A stretch of 64,000 nucleotides of DNA from NCBI RefSeq assembly GCF_028771845.1, contig NZ_CP118270.1, positions 1,550,001 to 1,614,000 of the forward strand. Reading direction: 5' to 3'. The number at the start of each line of letters is the position of its first letter. The stretch's first letter is position 1. Under the pieces are notes generated by a model, which made no database searches, was not told the DNA's origin, and saw nothing but the letters and a program-made list of their open reading frames with translations. The DNA comes from Paenibacillus marchantiae (lineage in GTDB: Bacteria > Bacillota > Bacilli > Paenibacillales > Paenibacillaceae). A program made the position numbers and the translations under genes. Of the stretch, positions 16,209 through 25,359 are shown one piece after another.

Positions 16209-16397
16209 GTGAGAGAACCGAAGCAGATTAGAGACCAAATCGAACAAAACAGGCATGAGTTAAGTCGTTTGGCGGAATATCATGGCATGCAAGACTACAA
16301 AGTCCTTCAACAATCGATGGTATTGGACGAGTTAATTAATGAATATAATCGCTTCAAATATAAAAAACACTTTATGAAAAGACAGCCGATTGCATAA
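16209..16397 (+). CDS. Spo0E-like aspartyl-phosphate phosphatase, copy 2
   Basis: The 62-aa protein starts at GTG 16209 behind GAGGGGG. An alternative GTG lies nine bases upstream, but the first copy supports this one. It contains QQSMVLDELINEYNRF, the Spo0E motif. Compared with copy 1 it has the same upstream block and N-terminus (VRE-KQI-DQIEQNR) plus a basic C-terminal extension (KYKKHFMKRQPIA). Predicted role is dephosphorylation of Spo0A~P or a related response regulator. Its last codons form part of the first terminator stem. Confidence 0.8.
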   Translation: MREPKQIRDQIEQNRHELSRLAEYHGMQDYKVLQQSMVLDELINEYNRFKYKKHFMKRQPIA

Positions 16398-16417
16398 TGC
16401 AGTCGGTTTTTTTATGT
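16386..16417 (+). terminator. Terminator 1 after Spo0E-like copy 2
   Basis: CCGA-TTGCA pairs with TGCA-GTCGG and is followed by seven T residues. The stem overlaps the end of the coding region. Confidence 0.75.
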
Positions 16418-16431
16418 AATAGAAGAGTAGT

Positions 16432-16459
16432 CGACTGTAGCGATACAGTCGGCTTTTTT
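16432..16459 (+). terminator. Terminator 2, tandem with the previous one
   Basis: GACTGTA pairs with TACAGTC around GCGA, followed by GGCTTTTTT. The stem sequence is related to that of terminator 1 (both carry CAGTCGG), suggesting local duplication. Confidence 0.8.
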
Positions 16460-16624
16460 GCGTTTCCCCGAAACCTGCGCTTCAATCTTGAAATTCCGTA
16501 CCAATCCCATGGTTGGCAGGATAGCCAACGATCATTAAAACTGAATATGATGACCCCAGTTATATTCAGATTGATCTGTGAAGGGGGCTCATACAATGAT
16601 CGGGAGAGGGAGGGATGAACGGAA

Positions 16625-18448
16625 ATGATGGACAAGGTACTAGGTTATTTCGGAAGAAATATGAATCTGCGCACCAAGCTGCTTCTGTTGTTCCTGGCGT
16701 TGACCTTGCTGCCGCTAAGCTTGCAGGGAGTGGTGAATTACCTGCATTTCTCGCAGACGATTGATCGCAAGACGGAGCAGTTCACCATTGATATTGTTCG
16801 CCAGATTAATACTAATCTGAATCGGCTGCTCAAGGACTTCGAGCGGTTGTCGCTCTTGCCGCTCTATGATCAGATGGTGCTTGGCATTCTGGGCAAATAC
16901 AATGCTCCGATGGGATCGGGTACATGGGCGAGATCCGATGATTATCTGAAAATGAAGCTCTACACGTCCGGTCAGGCGTATGACCGACCTGAAATTCGTG
17001 GCATCCATCTAATCAGCAACAGCGGCATTTTGTTCTCCAATCTGGATTCGCTGGCAGTGAATCCGGTATGGGACAGCAGGCAGGATGACTGGTTTGCAGA
17101 GCTTAACGGCTCGGAAGGGGAATGGCGTCTGCTCCCTCCGCACGAACCAAGCTATTACACGGGCAGTCATGAAGAGCCGTATATATCGGTTGCCCGTGAG
17201 ATACGTGATCCGGGTACACTCCAGCGACTGGGGTATATTCTGATCGACATCCGGCTGGAAGCCTTCGGCCAACTCTTGTCCAATCTGAATTTTGAGCAAA
17301 ATGCGAGCCTGATGATTGTCGACAGCAAGCAGCGTCTTTTGTTCGAGCGGACCTCAGCTGGAGGTCTATCCGCTTACGACCAACTGTTAACGCATGGCCA
17401 GCTTCAAGGCTATGCAGGCAACCAGAAGGTTGTCCTTGATGGGAAGCCCTATCTCTACGTGCAAAACCATTCCAGCTATTCCGGACTTTCGGTGATCAGC
17501 CTTACGCCTATTGCCGTTATTCAGAAGGAGTCGGGCGAGATGCTCACGTTTACGTTTGGATTCGCTGTGTTATGTATGGCGGCCGTAGCAGTTCTCGCGG
17601 TGTTCTTATCCTATCGCATAACGAGGCCTCTAATTCGACTGAAGCACAATATGATTCGGGTAGAGCAGGGAGACTTTAGCCAGCGCGTAGCGCACTTTAG
17701 CAATGATGAGTTCGGACAGATTAGCCGGGGTTTTAACCGGATGATGGAAGAGATCAATAGATTATTCAACGAGGTATTTCTGTTGGGCATTCAAGAGCGA
17801 GAGGCAGAGTTGTCAGCATTGCAGAGCCAGATCAATCCCCATTTTATATACAACACATTGGAGTCCATCAACATGATGGCGGTCCGCCAGAAGCACGCTG
17901 AGGTGTCTGATATGGTGACGGCACTTGGCAAGCTGCTGCGTTATACGATTGATAAGGTGGATCGGAGGGTTCCGCTTCAGGAAGAACTGGCGTTTGTACA
18001 ATCCTATGTACGCATTCAACAGGTACGTTATGACGGCAAGCTGAAGGTAATCTATGACATCGATGAAGCCATTACAGAGTGTCTGATTCCTAAGCTGGTA
18101 TTGCAACCGCTGGTGGAGAACGCTGTCTACCATGGCATTGAAGGGAAGGCGGATGGCGGGGTGATCTGGGTATCTGCATTGAAATTCGATGATGAGCTGC
18201 TGATTATTGTGCGTGACAATGGCAAAGGCATGGCTCAGGCGGAGATTGATGAATTAAATGAATCCATTGCTCGGCAGCCTTCCAATGAGGCATTGCGTTG
18301 TCATGCCGGGGACAGGCTGGGACTTAACAATATCTCTCAAAGGTTCCGCCTCATGTATGGAGAAGGCAGCGGCCTGAGCGTCGATGGCAGTCCCGGGCAG
18401 GGCCTGGCGGTGACGATATCCATTCAACTTCAACCGAAAGGGGAATGA
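16625..18448 (+). CDS. YesM-type sensor histidine kinase
   Basis: The 607-residue membrane sensor belongs to the LytS/YesM class. TM1 is at about residues 17-37 (LLLLFLALTLLPLSLQGVV) and an extracellular sensing region spans about 40-295. TM2 is at about 305-330 and a HAMP linker follows (SYRITRPLIRLKHNMIRVE). The His_kinase box is ALQSQINPHFIYNTLESIN, whose His is the probable phosphorylation site, and the ATPase region contains VENAVYHGIEG and DNGKGM. It is followed five bases later by its partner regulator and the ABC importer operon, so it probably senses the transported sugar. That partner is frameshifted in this sequence. Confidence 0.92.
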   Translation: MMDKVLGYFGRNMNLRTKLLLLFLALTLLPLSLQGVVNYLHFSQTIDRKTEQFTIDIVRQINTNLNRLLKDFERLSLLPLYDQMVLGILGKYNAPMGSGTWARSDDYLKMKLYTSGQAYDRPEIRGIHLISNSGILFSNLDSLAVNPVWDSRQDDWFAELNGSEGEWRLLPPHEPSYYTGSHEEPYISVAREIRDPGTLQRLGYILIDIRLEAFGQLLSNLNFEQNASLMIVDSKQRLLFERTSAGGLSAYDQLLTHGQLQGYAGNQKVVLDGKPYLYVQNHSSYSGLSVISLTPIAVIQKESGEMLTFTFGFAVLCMAAVAVLAVFLSYRITRPLIRLKHNMIRVEQGDFSQRVAHFSNDEFGQISRGFNRMMEEINRLFNEVFLLGIQEREAELSALQSQINPHFIYNTLESINMMAVRQKHAEVSDMVTALGKLLRYTIDKVDRRVPLQEELAFVQSYVRIQQVRYDGKLKVIYDIDEAITECLIPKLVLQPLVENAVYHGIEGKADGGVIWVSALKFDDELLIIVRDNGKGMAQAEIDELNESIARQPSNEALRCHAGDRLGLNNISQRFRLMYGEGSGLSVDGSPGQGLAVTISIQLQPKGE

Positions 18449-18453
18449 AGCGC

Positions 18454-19222
18454 ATGTATAAAGTATTGCTTGTGGAGGATGAGACGGTCATCCGTCAGGG
18501 GACTGAGAGAGCTGATTGTACAGGCGGCTCCTCAGTTCGAGGTAACAGGTGAAGCTTCGAGCGGAGCCGAGGCACTGGATTTTCTGAGATGTGAAGTACC
18601 TGATGTGTTGATCACGGATATTCGCATGCGTGAAATGGACGGGCTGACACTCGTATCCAAAGCAAGAGATATGTACCCTGATCTGCTGATGATCATCATT
18701 AGCGGGTACGGAGAGTTTGAATATGCACGCAGGGCGATGGAATACGGGGTATTGAACTATCTGCTGAAGCCGATTGAACGACATGAACTGGCATTATGCA
18801 TCCAAAAAATTCAATTGCTGCTGGATCGCAGGTACGGCATTTCAACCCTTCCAATCACTGAGTCACCTGGAAAAGCTGAGCACTCCGGCGGAGATACGCG
18901 GAAGATTATCCGAGATGTGAAGGAGCACATCAAGCAGCATCCCGATGGGGATCTGCGACTTCAGACCATAGCAGCTCTGGTTCATCTGAACCCCACCTAT
19001 CTAAGCCAACTGTTCAAGAACGCAACAGGAACCAATTACTCCGAATACATCGCTGAGGCTCGTATGGAACGGGCCAAGTGGCTGCTGGTTAACACAGGGC
19101 TCAAAATCTATGATGTTGCAAGGTTATCCGGGCATCAGAGTCCTAAGCACTTCATGCTGGTATTCAAGCAGCAGGTGGGATCGACAGCAGGGGAATATCG
19201 TGACCGATTCAGTAGTTCTTGA
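18454..19222 (+). pseudogene. YesN-type AraC response regulator with an N-terminal frameshift
   Basis: Starting at ATG 18454 the frame encodes MYKVLLVEDETVIRQG, the canonical receiver start including the acidic pocket. One surplus base at 18499-18502 (CAGGGGACTGAGA) then throws translation into an early stop. The rest of the protein continues in another frame: LRELIVQAAPQFEV, the phospho-acceptor in DVLITDIRMREMDGL, LNYLLKPIE, and a C-terminal AraC double HTH (LSQLFKNATGTNYSEYIAEA, DVARLSGHQSPKHFM). The reconstructed length is about 255 aa. Either the gene is broken or the base is a sequencing error. The downstream frame's own start would lack the receiver's first strand and acidic pair. Confidence 0.8.
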
Positions 19223-19325
19223 AAAACCATACCATTTCTGTAATTGACGTGATTTATGAGCGGCCGATACCTTCGTTATACTTTGGTTGCACATGTATAC
19301 CACTAAGTCCATAAGGGGGATTTTC

Positions 19326-20621
19326 ATGAAAAAAGCAGGACTGATATTGATACTCTTACTCATGATGATTGCTTCAATCGGGTGCACAAGCTCCAATTCC
19401 GGAAGTGATCCTGGGCAAACAGCCGGGGAGAATGGAGAGGTTGAGCTGAAATTCATGATGTGGGGCAATCAGGCACATATGGATGTATACAACAAGCTGA
19501 TCGATGGCTTCACGCAGGAAAATCCAGGCATCAAGGTGACGATGGAATCCGTACCTTTCGCGGAATATCAGCAAAAAATTTCGGTGCTTGCCGCTGGCGG
19601 CTCTCTCCCGGATATCGCATGGGTATCGGAGCGGATGGTGCCACAATTCAAATCCAATCACATCCTGGCCGATGTATCCGAGTTCAAGGACGATGCACAG
19701 TTCAAGCTGGATGATTATATACCAAGCACATTGGATTTGTTCCGTGATGGAGATCAGCTGCTGGGGCTTCCTTTTTCTACACCTCCGGTGGTCATGTTCT
19801 ACAATAAAACGCTGTTCGACAAAGCAGGCCTGACCGACCCGAATACACTTGCCAGCCAAGGGCAATGGACATGGGAACAGTTCGAGAAGTCCGCTAAGGC
19901 GATCACCAGCAAGGAGGCGACCAACCGGATCTATGGCGCTAACTTTTTTCGCGACTGGAAGACCTGGGCTGTGCTCTCCTCGTATTCCTGGTCCAATGGC
20001 AGCGGCCCGTTCGACGAAGGCATGACGAAATTCACCTGGAACGATGCCTATGGCGTACAGACCTTTGAACTGCTGGAGCGCATGATGTTCACCGATGAAT
20101 CGCATCCAAAAGCAGGCGAGCAGGTCAGTTTCGATGCTGGCAATGTGGGCATGTTCTTCGATAACTACAGCTATGTTTCCAAAGCCAGAGAAATTACGGA
20201 TTTTGAATGGAGTATCGCTCCCATGCCTTCCGGTTCACAGGGCAGCGTACCGATGCTGGGGCAGGCTGGATATGCCATGTTCAACGACAGCAAACATCCG
20301 GAGGAAACCAAGAAGCTGTTGAAGTATTTTGCCAGCGAGCAGGGCATTCAGGAGACGGCCACCTACTTTGTGCCTCCGCGTACCTCTGTGCTGAACTCCG
20401 ATGCGTTCATTAATCAGCCCAATAATCCGAGCAAGGAGCATATTGTGCAGGCGGTGATTAATGAAATGCCAAAAGCGCGCTTGATTCCAGGTCATATCCG
20501 TTGGCAGGATATCGACAATGCGGTGTTGCAGGGATTTGACCGACTGTTCGCCCGTTCAGCGACACCCGAGGATAATCTGAAGCAAATGCAGGAAGAGGTC
20601 CAAAGCGTGCTGCAACAATAA
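19326..20621 (+). CDS. Sugar ABC transporter substrate-binding lipoprotein
   Basis: The 431-residue lipoprotein starts at ATG 19326 behind AAGGGGG. A lipobox (IASIGC) gives a lipidated Cys at about residue 20. The mature sequence is a family 1 solute-binding protein (LKFMMWGNQAHMDVYNKLID, GSLPDIAWVSERMVPQ, FSTPPVVMFYNKTLFD), typical for oligosaccharide or sugar-derivative uptake (CUT1). Two matching permeases lie downstream; no dedicated ATPase is present, so a shared MsmX-like ATPase is likely. Confidence 0.9.
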   Translation: MKKAGLILILLLMMIASIGCTSSNSGSDPGQTAGENGEVELKFMMWGNQAHMDVYNKLIDGFTQENPGIKVTMESVPFAEYQQKISVLAAGGSLPDIAWVSERMVPQFKSNHILADVSEFKDDAQFKLDDYIPSTLDLFRDGDQLLGLPFSTPPVVMFYNKTLFDKAGLTDPNTLASQGQWTWEQFEKSAKAITSKEATNRIYGANFFRDWKTWAVLSSYSWSNGSGPFDEGMTKFTWNDAYGVQTFELLERMMFTDESHPKAGEQVSFDAGNVGMFFDNYSYVSKAREITDFEWSIAPMPSGSQGSVPMLGQAGYAMFNDSKHPEETKKLLKYFASEQGIQETATYFVPPRTSVLNSDAFINQPNNPSKEHIVQAVINEMPKARLIPGHIRWQDIDNAVLQGFDRLFARSATPEDNLKQMQEEVQSVLQQ

Positions 20622-20648
20622 ATATTCTTATAGAAACAGGAGGTGAGC

Positions 20649-21353
20649 ATGATGGGCAAATTCAAGGAATTGCTTGATCGGAAATCCCTGTCACTTGTGG
20701 TCAGTTTACCCGAGAACGATCTATCTTTGGCCCGGGCAGCAATTGAAGAGGGCGCTGATGCACTGAAGGTGCATTATAATGTCGGTCATCGCGCCAGCGG
20801 GAATCATTTTGGTCCACTGGACAACTATGCCGAAGTTTTTCAGGCGATCCGTAGCGAGTCTGGCGGCCCGCTTGGGGTCGTACCATCCGGTAGTATAGAT
20901 GGAGCACGGAGGGAGGACGTGGAGCGCCTCTCCGGGCTGGGTTTTGACTTTTATTCCATCTATGCACATCACTTGCCATCCTTCATGCTGGATGACCTGG
21001 GGTTGGACCCTACGTTTGCGATCAACGACGAATATGAACCTTCAATCGTAACGTCAGCGGCTCATTACGGCTTCACCGCCCTGGAGGCATCCATTGTGCC
21101 TGGGAATGAATATGGTACACCGCTAAGCTTTGCGGACGTGCTCAAGTATCGCCGTCTGGTCTTGCAGGCGCAAATTCCGGTATTGGTTCCTTCTCAGCGT
21201 AAGCTGGTGCCGGAGGATGTTCGGGTGCTGCACGATACCGGAGTCAAGGCGATCATGCTTGGAGCGGTCGTAACAGGCAGAGCGGAGGAGCAGTTGCGAA
21301 GGGTTGTTAACGCCTTCCGAAATGCGGTGGACACTCTGAACCGTTCAGACTAG
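20649..21353 (+). CDS. TIM-barrel protein of unknown function in a sugar ABC operon
   Basis: The 234-residue soluble protein starts at ATG 20649, directly behind AGGAGGTGAGC. Its pattern is that of a phosphate-binding (ribulose-phosphate-like) TIM barrel. SLVVSLPENDLSLARAAIEEGADALKV opens it, GPLGVVPSGSID and IPVLVPSQRKLVPEDV follow, and the last strand is GVKAIMLGAVVTG. That ending resembles NanE-type N-acylmannosamine-6-phosphate epimerases and related aldolases, but overall similarity is weak, so I leave it unnamed. Placement between the binding protein and permease genes implies a catabolic step on the imported compound. Confidence 0.6.
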   Translation: MMGKFKELLDRKSLSLVVSLPENDLSLARAAIEEGADALKVHYNVGHRASGNHFGPLDNYAEVFQAIRSESGGPLGVVPSGSIDGARREDVERLSGLGFDFYSIYAHHLPSFMLDDLGLDPTFAINDEYEPSIVTSAAHYGFTALEASIVPGNEYGTPLSFADVLKYRRLVLQAQIPVLVPSQRKLVPEDVRVLHDTGVKAIMLGAVVTGRAEEQLRRVVNAFRNAVDTLNRSD

Positions 21354-21387
21354 AGGGAAGAAATTTGATATAAAGGAGGGCCTGACT

Positions 21388-22302
21388 GTGAACCATTCAC
21401 GCAAGCGTACAGGAAGAGGTCCGCTCGCCAGAGAGGCCCAGATCGCGGGATGGCTGTTTGTATCACCAATGGTGCTCGGGTTTACCCTGCTGCTGCTGTT
21501 TCCCATGGGTTTGGCTCTGTACATGAGCCTGACCGACTGGCCGCTGCTGGGGGATCATCATTTTATTGGACTGGAGAATTACCGGAATGTGATGACAGAC
21601 GCCATGTTCTGGAAGGTGCTTGCCAATACGGTCTATTTCACTGCGGGGCTTGTGCCGCTTAACATTGTGCTCGCTCTACTGCTCGCGTTGCTGCTATCCA
21701 GAAGTTTGCGCGGTATCGGAATTTTTCGAACAGCCATCTTCGTTCCGGTCATGACCTCGCTGATTGTATGGTCCATCGTATGGAAGCTGATGTATGCGAC
21801 AGAGTCAGGACTGATCAATCAGCTTCTGTTAATGATAGGCATCAAGGGTCCGGCCTGGCTCTACAATCAGGATCTGGCGATGCCTGCGGTTATTGTGACG
21901 AGTGTACTGAAAAATGTGGGGCTGAATATGGTGCTGTTCATTGCAGCCATTCAGCAGGTGCCGCGTTCACTTTACGAAGCGGCAACACTGGACGGCGCGG
22001 GCAGAAGGGGAACCTTCTTTCACGTCACGTTACCCATGATTACGCCAACGGTGTTTCTAACCATGGTCATGACCGTGATTGGCTCGCTCAAGGTGTTTGG
22101 ACAGATCTACGTCATGACACAGGGAGGGCCGAGCAACAGCACGAAGGTATTGGTCTATTACATCTGGGAAAAAGCATTCAAATTATTTCAGTTCGGCTAC
22201 GCCTCTTCGCTTGCCTATGTGCTGTTTTTTATCGTGCTAATTCTGACGCTGCTGCAATGGCAGCTTCGAAAGAGGTGGGTGTTCAATGAAGGCGATGCCT
22301 AA
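21388..22302 (+). CDS. Sugar ABC transporter permease (MalF/UgpA-like)
   Basis: The 304-residue protein starts at GTG 21388 behind AAAGGAGGG and has six predicted helices. The EAA loop (LYEAATLDGAGRRGTFFHVTLP) lies near residue 195 and docks the ATPase. The N-terminus (AGWLFVSPMVLGFTLLLLFP) is typical of CUT1 permease subunit 1. Its 3' end overlaps the next permease gene by 17 bases. Confidence 0.92.
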   Translation: MNHSRKRTGRGPLAREAQIAGWLFVSPMVLGFTLLLLFPMGLALYMSLTDWPLLGDHHFIGLENYRNVMTDAMFWKVLANTVYFTAGLVPLNIVLALLLALLLSRSLRGIGIFRTAIFVPVMTSLIVWSIVWKLMYATESGLINQLLLMIGIKGPAWLYNQDLAMPAVIVTSVLKNVGLNMVLFIAAIQQVPRSLYEAATLDGAGRRGTFFHVTLPMITPTVFLTMVMTVIGSLKVFGQIYVMTQGGPSNSTKVLVYYIWEKAFKLFQFGYASSLAYVLFFIVLILTLLQWQLRKRWVFNEGDA

Positions 22303-23140
22303 TCCTTCGGTTCGTAAGACATGGAGTGCCCTTGGGACGTATTTGTTGCTGACACTGATCTCGCTGATCATGATTGTTCCATTTATCTGGATGATATCGA
22401 CGTCATTCAAGGAACCTCAGAGCATATTTACCTATCCACCACAGTGGATACCGGATACCTTCCGATTTCAGAACTACATCGATGTCTTTCGATTGATTCC
22501 GTTTCATCGATTTTATTTTAACAGTGTATATATTGCTGCTGTGGTTGTGCTGGGTACGGTGTTCTTTGCATCTCTCGCTGGGTACGCATTTGCCAAAATT
22601 CCGTTCAAGGGACGTAATGTGGTATTTCTCATCCTGCTGAGTGCGATGATGATTCCCCATGAGGTGACGGCAATCCCGATGTTTCTGTTCATGCGGCAGC
22701 TGGGGTGGATTGATACACATCTTCCGCTGATTTTACTGCCGATCTTTGGGGCGGGCGGTGTGTTTGGCATCTTTGTGATGCGGCAGTTCTTCATTACGGT
22801 ACCCACCGAGCTGGAGGAAGCGGCGATGATTGACGGCTGCAACCGCTTCCGGATCTATGCTCGTATTATGCTCCCAATTGCCAAGCCCGGTATGGCTACG
22901 CTGACGATCTTTACGTTTGTCACAATCTGGAATGAGTTTTTCGATCCGTTGATTTTCACTAACTCGCGAGAACTGATGACGCTGCCGCTTGGGTTATCCC
23001 TATTCACGGATGAAGTGGGTACAGCCTGGCAATATCTGATGAGTGCCACCGTCATGGCGACCCTGCCGCTGTTGATTGTCTTTTTCCTGGCACAACGGCG
23101 CTTCATTGAGGGAGTTGCCATGACAGGACTGAAAGAGTAG
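22286..23140 (+). CDS. Sugar ABC transporter permease (MalG/UgpE-like)
   Basis: The 284-residue partner of the preceding permease starts within that gene's end, so the two are translationally coupled. It has six helices, with IVPFIWMISTSFKEPQSIF near the N-terminus. The EAA loop ELEEAAMIDGCNRFRIYARIMLP is near residue 180, and the C-terminus is GVAMTGLKE, all usual for CUT1 subunit 2. Confidence 0.92.
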   Translation: MKAMPNPSVRKTWSALGTYLLLTLISLIMIVPFIWMISTSFKEPQSIFTYPPQWIPDTFRFQNYIDVFRLIPFHRFYFNSVYIAAVVVLGTVFFASLAGYAFAKIPFKGRNVVFLILLSAMMIPHEVTAIPMFLFMRQLGWIDTHLPLILLPIFGAGGVFGIFVMRQFFITVPTELEEAAMIDGCNRFRIYARIMLPIAKPGMATLTIFTFVTIWNEFFDPLIFTNSRELMTLPLGLSLFTDEVGTAWQYLMSATVMATLPLLIVFFLAQRRFIEGVAMTGLKE

Positions 23141-23171
23141 TCCATGTAATAGAACGGAAGGAGTGATAAAC

Positions 23172-24527
23172 TTGAGTGAACGGACGAGTATGAAAAAGGA
23201 AGAAGCGGATGTGGTTATTGTGGGAGGAGGTCCGGCGGGTATAGCATCAGCCATTGCTGCTGGACGACAAGGTGTTCGAACAGTGCTGGTGGAGCGGTAC
23301 GGGTTCGTTGGTGGAATGTCGACTGCCGCCATGGTCTACCCTTGGATGACCTTCCATACGGAGAGTGGTGAACAGGTGATTCGGGGTATCGCCCAGGAAA
23401 TCGTTGACCGACTGCAGGCGCGCGGCGGCTCTCCGGGGCATCTTCGTGATACGGTTGGATTTGTGCATACCGTTACGCCCTACCATCCTGCGATCTATCA
23501 AGTGGTTGCGGCGGAGATGCTGCAGGAGGCGGGTGTCCGGTTGTTATTGCACAGCTTCGTGGATGAAGTAGTTATGGTGGATGATCGGGTAGAAGCGGTA
23601 CGCCTGACGAACAAGTCTGGTCGAATGGAGCTCCAAGCGAACGTATTCGTGGATGCCAGCGGTGATGCGGATGCGGCGTATCTTGCGGGCGCTTCTGTTG
23701 CAAAGGGGCGAGATGGCGATCACCAGTCACAGCCGATGACCATGAAATTCCGAATGCGTGGTGTGGACCTTGGACGAGTGAAGCAATACATGCAGGAGCA
23801 CCCGGAGGATTTCTATGCCAAAACCCCTTTCTCCGAACTGGACAGTATTCCGTTAACCGGGGTGAGCGGCTTCTATTCCCAATGGAAAAAAGCAGGTGTA
23901 CCGATTAATCGTGATCAGGTATTGTTTTTTACCGGACCGGCTGAAGATGAAGTATTGATTAACTGCACCCGGGTGCAGGGGTTGGATGCTACAGATGCAG
24001 AGGATCTGACCTCTGCTGAACAGGAAGGCAGGAAACAGGTGCTGATGATCGCTGAGTTTCTGCAGCGTGACGTGCCTGGATTCGAGCGGGCTTCGATCTC
24101 AGCGTTAGCACCGCAGATCGGTATCCGTGAATCCAGGCGAATCATCGGACACTATGCATTGACCAAGGACGATGTGGTTGCAGGGAAAAAGTTTGACGAT
24201 GTAATCGCCAGAAGTGGCTATCCGATTGATATTCATGATCCCTCCGGTCAAGGCGTCGTAGCGGCTTTTATAGAAGGAGACGGAGCATACGATATTCCGT
24301 ACCGCTCTCTGATTTCTCGCAATATTCGCAATCTGCTGGCGGCAGGACGTTGCATCTCCACCACACATGAGGCCCACGCAACGACAAGGCTGACTCCAAG
24401 CTGCATGGCTACGGGGCAGGCGGCGGGAACAGCAGCAGCTTTAGCTGTTCAGATGAAGCTAGATCCGTTGGAGCTGCCGGTAGCGGTGCTGCAAAAGGAA
24501 CTACGCCGTAACGGAGCAGCGATATGA
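23172..24527 (+). CDS. FAD-dependent oxidoreductase (FAD_oxidored family)
   Basis: The 451-residue flavoprotein uses TTG 23172, the start with good spacing behind AAGGAG. The dinucleotide-binding fold is evident (ADVVIVGGGPAGIASAIAAG, about residue 15). VFVDASGDADAAYLAGA and a C-terminal RNLLAAGRCISTTHEAHATTR segment place it in the PF12831 family, common in sugar-utilisation operons of Paenibacillus. It is the last gene of the operon and probably oxidises the imported substrate; the identity of that substrate is unknown. A bidirectional terminator follows. Confidence 0.82.
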   Translation: MSERTSMKKEEADVVIVGGGPAGIASAIAAGRQGVRTVLVERYGFVGGMSTAAMVYPWMTFHTESGEQVIRGIAQEIVDRLQARGGSPGHLRDTVGFVHTVTPYHPAIYQVVAAEMLQEAGVRLLLHSFVDEVVMVDDRVEAVRLTNKSGRMELQANVFVDASGDADAAYLAGASVAKGRDGDHQSQPMTMKFRMRGVDLGRVKQYMQEHPEDFYAKTPFSELDSIPLTGVSGFYSQWKKAGVPINRDQVLFFTGPAEDEVLINCTRVQGLDATDAEDLTSAEQEGRKQVLMIAEFLQRDVPGFERASISALAPQIGIRESRRIIGHYALTKDDVVAGKKFDDVIARSGYPIDIHDPSGQGVVAAFIEGDGAYDIPYRSLISRNIRNLLAAGRCISTTHEAHATTRLTPSCMATGQAAGTAAALAVQMKLDPLELPVAVLQKELRRNGAAI

Positions 24528-24568
24528 GGAATGATTCCTGTGCGAGCAGACTATCATGAAATCCAAAA

Positions 24569-24610
24569 AAGACTCCAAAACCACTATTGAAGTGGAGCTG
24601 GAGTCTTATT
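24569..24610. terminator. Bidirectional terminator
   Basis: AAGACTCCA pairs with TGGAGTCTT, with an inner CCACT/AGTGG stem. It lies between the convergent FAD oxidoreductase and amino-acid permease genes. Confidence 0.85.
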
Positions 24611-24655
24611 TGGTTTGTAATGGGGGTTGCAATGGAAGCAACAATCATCCGATCA

Positions 24656-25306
24656 TCAAGTCATTCGTGCTTCAAGCCGCCGTGCCACAATGGACAACGT
24701 GTAGTTGATGACGAAGTACAATACGGCTGCGAGCAGCAGGGCAGGGATGACGTAATCGAAGCTTTGACCCCCGAGGATCTGCACATTGTGCATCAGTTCC
24801 GGCAGGGAGATGATGATCGCCAGTGAAGTATCCTTCAGCAAGGAAATGAACTGGCTTACCATCGGTGGCGACATGCGCCGCAAAGCTTGAGGCATGATGA
24901 TGCCGCCAAGTGTCTGCATATAGCTTAGGCCGGAGGAACGGGCGGCTTCCACCTGACCGCGCTCGATCGATTTGAGTCCACTGCGGACAATCTCTGCGAT
25001 CATGGCGCCTTCGAACAGACTTAGTCCAACAACCGTAGACCAGAAGACGGACATTTTGATCCCGAGCTGGGGAAGTACGATATGAATGAAGAAAATGATC
25101 AGCAGCAGCGGCAGATTGCGGATCGTATCCACGATGACGGCCACAATCTGTGACAGGACCGGAATTCGGGTGTATCGAACGGTACCAAGCACCGTACCGA
25201 GGACAAAGCTGAATACAATCGATAACCCTGCCACTTGCAGGGTGATCAGGAATCCGTGCAGCAGGAAACGAAGGTTGGGCCAGGCGTAGGCCCCGCTAAA
25301 GTCCAT
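24656..25306 (-). CDS. Amino acid ABC transporter permease (GlnP/GlnM-like)
   Basis: The 216-residue HisM/GlnP-type permease starts behind AAGGAGG. It contains the amino-acid permease signature GQVEAARSSGLSYMQTLGGIIMPQALRRM (EAA loop region) and about five helices. It is the last gene of a minus-strand operon of ATPase, binding protein and two permeases. Probable ligand is glutamine or glutamate, by analogy with glnQHMP in Bacillus. Confidence 0.9.
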   Translation of the reverse strand: MDFSGAYAWPNLRFLLHGFLITLQVAGLSIVFSFVLGTVLGTVRYTRIPVLSQIVAVIVDTIRNLPLLLIIFFIHIVLPQLGIKMSVFWSTVVGLSLFEGAMIAEIVRSGLKSIERGQVEAARSSGLSYMQTLGGIIMPQALRRMSPPMVSQFISLLKDTSLAIIISLPELMHNVQILGGQSFDYVIPALLLAAVLYFVINYTLSIVARRLEARMT

Positions 25307-25359
25307 AGATCATCGGCCTCCTTCTGTGAGTAGGACAAGATTTAGAAAGGATGTCTGTT

